A stretch of DNA of 5,107 nt, from NCBI GenBank assembly GCA_017998585.1, contig JAGOCT010000155.1, forward strand, positions 1 through 5,107, given 5' to 3'. This DNA comes from Candidatus Cloacimonadota bacterium. GTDB taxonomy: Bacteria > Cloacimonadota > Cloacimonadia > Cloacimonadales > WRIO01. The stretch's first letter is position 1. Each line of letters starts with the position of its first letter. A program made the position numbers and the translations under genes. Below the pieces are notes generated by a model that was not told the origin of the DNA, ran no database searches, and was given only the letters and a program-made list of their open reading frames with translations. Positions 3,673-5,107 of the stretch are shown one piece after another.

Positions 3673-5107
3673 ATGAACTCTATGAAAACGATGTCAATTG
3701 GCTTGAAAATCAATATGATTTCTGTTACTTGTATTTTGCTACTTTCTGTAATTCTCAGCATCTTAAGTATATTGAGAATTTCAAACCTAGCTGAGAGTGT
3801 ATCAAAACAAACTCTTGAATTGAAACTGAATGGTGACCTTAATGCCATGCATCAGTTTATAAAAAATTATTATGGAGATATTGTTTTAAAGGATGGCATT
3901 CTATCTGATGTTAATGGACTTAGTCTTGATAATCGTTTTGAAATGATTGATCAACTCAGTAAAGATTTAAAAGTAGTTGCAACCATTTTTGTGAAAGAGG
4001 GTAATGATTTTAAAAGAATTATTACCAGTATTAAAAAAGCAAACGGAGAAAGAGCTGTTGGTACTTTTTTAGGATCTGGCAGCGCTGCATATCCCTTTAT
4101 GAATCAGGGTAAAAGATATATTGGAACAGCAGAAATTTTAAACCAACAATATATAACGGGTTACGAACCTCTTTTGTTTCAGGGAGATATTATTGGAATA
4201 CTGTTTGTTGGTGTACCAGTAGAAGAAGTCGATTTACTTATTTCAAGTTCTATTCAAAAAACGATTGTTTTTTATACTGGAATCGTCATCGGATTGTTGT
4301 TTTTAATTTCATTTTCCTTGTATCATTTTGTTGATAGATTAATCAGTAATCCAGTAAAACAATGTGTTGAAGTCGCAAAAAAACTGGCTAATGGAAATAC
4401 TGATATACGTATAAATAAAATTGCCAACGATGAGACAGGAGAACTCTCTTGTGCGATGCTTGACTTGTCAAAAATTATCAAAAGCTTAAATCATGAAATA
4501 TTATTACTAACAGAATATGCAATGAAAGGGCAGTTGGATAAACGGGCTAATATTCAGTTACAAAAAGGTGATTTTGCCGTATTATTATCTGAACTTAACC
4601 ATTTACTTGAAGCAGTTACAAATCCAATAAGTGAAGCAATAAATGTGATGAACTGCCTGGCAGAAAAAAATTTAACTGTCAGAGTAAATGGACACTATAA
4701 TGGAGACTTTGAATTACTTAAACAGTATATTAATCAGGCCGCCGAAAATCTGAGTGCTTCAATATTAGAAGTAGAATCATCTATAGATCAAATCTACAAT
4801 GCTTCAGAGCAATTGTCTTCGATTAGTCAGACTTTAGCTGATTCAGGAACTGAACAGGCAGCATCAATTGAAGAGATTTCGAGCTCACTTTCTGAAATTA
4901 ATAGTCTTACAAATAGAAATGCTGAACAATCAAAACAAGGATTAAAGTTGGCAGATTTTGCAGTAAAATCTGTTGAAAAAGCAAATAATGCTATGGTAAA
5001 AATGAATCAGGCTATGATGATTATTCTTAAATCATCTCAAGAAACAAGTAAAATTATTAAAACAATTGATGAAATTGCGTTTCAAACAAATCTCCTGGCT
5101 TTAAATG
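3673..5107 (+). CDS. Methyl-accepting chemotaxis protein, sCache_3-type sensor, 3' end cut by window
   Basis: Transmembrane chemoreceptor that passes periplasmic ligand signals to CheW/CheA. The 478 visible residues are in frame to the window edge. TM1 is about residues 13-36. A periplasmic sensor spans about 40-196 and matches the sCache_3 pattern: Phe113-Lys-Arg-Ile, Arg127-Ala-Val-Gly-Thr, Tyr149-Ile-Gly, Tyr160 and Tyr164-Glu-Pro, then Ile174-Gly-Ile-Leu-Phe-Val-Gly180. TM2 is about 198-220. A HAMP domain follows (Pro227; Asp253-Glu-Thr-Gly-Glu-Leu258). Residues 273-363 contain two further HAMP-like stretches (around Gly286-Arg291-Gly299-Asp-Phe, and Leu329 to Asn354 with Val-Arg-Val-Asn-Gly). 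The signalling coiled coil begins near 364. Residues 396-405 (Ala-Ala-x-x-Glu-Glu-x-x-Ser-Ser) fit a methylation site. The last residues, Glu467-Ile-Ala-Phe-Gln-Thr-Asn-Leu-Leu-Ala-Leu-Asn478, are the conserved kinase-control hairpin tip, so the return arm lies beyond the window. The ligand cannot be read from the sequence. The gene is divergent from ackA with its own strong promoter. Confidence 0.95.
   Translation, partial: MNSMKTMSIGLKINMISVTCILLLSVILSILSILRISNLAESVSKQTLELKLNGDLNAMHQFIKNYYGDIVLKDGILSDVNGLSLDNRFEMIDQLSKDLKVVATIFVKEGNDFKRIITSIKKANGERAVGTFLGSGSAAYPFMNQGKRYIGTAEILNQQYITGYEPLLFQGDIIGILFVGVPVEEVDLLISSSIQKTIVFYTGIVIGLLFLISFSLYHFVDRLISNPVKQCVEVAKKLANGNTDIRINKIANDETGELSCAMLDLSKIIKSLNHEILLLTEYAMKGQLDKRANIQLQKGDFAVLLSELNHLLEAVTNPISEAINVMNCLAEKNLTVRVNGHYNGDFELLKQYINQAAENLSASILEVESSIDQIYNASEQLSSISQTLADSGTEQAASIEEISSSLSEINSLTNRNAEQSKQGLKLADFAVKSVEKANNAMVKMNQAMMIILKSSQETSKIIKTIDEIAFQTNLLALN

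Noticed and set aside
3660..3848. 62-codon minus-strand open frame
   Set aside because: It is antisense to the chemoreceptor N terminus, whose frame is supported by domain motifs throughout.

Overview
This is an AT-rich bacterial window, roughly two-thirds A+T by eye. Genes are spaced out and mostly have their own signals: GGAGG/AAGGAG ribosome sites, sigma70-like promoters and intrinsic terminators. Acetate kinase, a methyl-accepting chemotaxis protein and a Sec-exported lipoprotein together suggest a fermentative bacterium with a two-membrane envelope and chemosensory signalling. The style of the lipoprotein and of the orphan 181-residue protein reminds me of Candidatus Cloacimonadota genomes. 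That is an impression from memory and needs a search; the sequence does not prove a phylum.

Layout. From the left edge there is a 14-bp inverted repeat (43-92), then an unrecognised 181-aa gene on the minus strand (102-647) with a strong ribosome site. Next comes about 480 bp of intergenic DNA (661-1146) with no confident gene. It holds what may be the remains of a small minus-strand gene (864-1072) and a few short repeats. A clear terminator at 1143-1166 ends a minus-strand lipoprotein gene (1189-1977), which has a perfect -35 box, a 17-bp spacer and a GGAGG site. A second hairpin terminator (2170-2189) ends the minus-strand acetate kinase gene ackA (2255-3502). A 170-bp divergent region (3503-3672) separates ackA from a plus-strand chemoreceptor gene (3673 to the right edge), which is cut off by the window end inside the kinase-control hairpin tip.

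How the genes fit together. AckA interconverts acetate + ATP and acetyl phosphate + ADP and would normally serve ATP generation from acetyl-CoA. No phosphotransacetylase gene lies beside it here. The chemoreceptor has a periplasmic sCache_3-type sensor, a HAMP domain, further HAMP-like linkers and the cytoplasmic signalling coiled coil. It shares only the divergent intergenic region with ackA, so a functional link is possible but not shown. The lipoprotein and the 181-aa protein have no assignable function.

I see no defence system, mobile element, CRISPR array or RNA gene. The points most worth checking are a Glu-to-Gln change at a metal-ligand position of AckA, a 10-bp direct repeat bracketing the chemoreceptor -10 box, and the two uncharacterised proteins.
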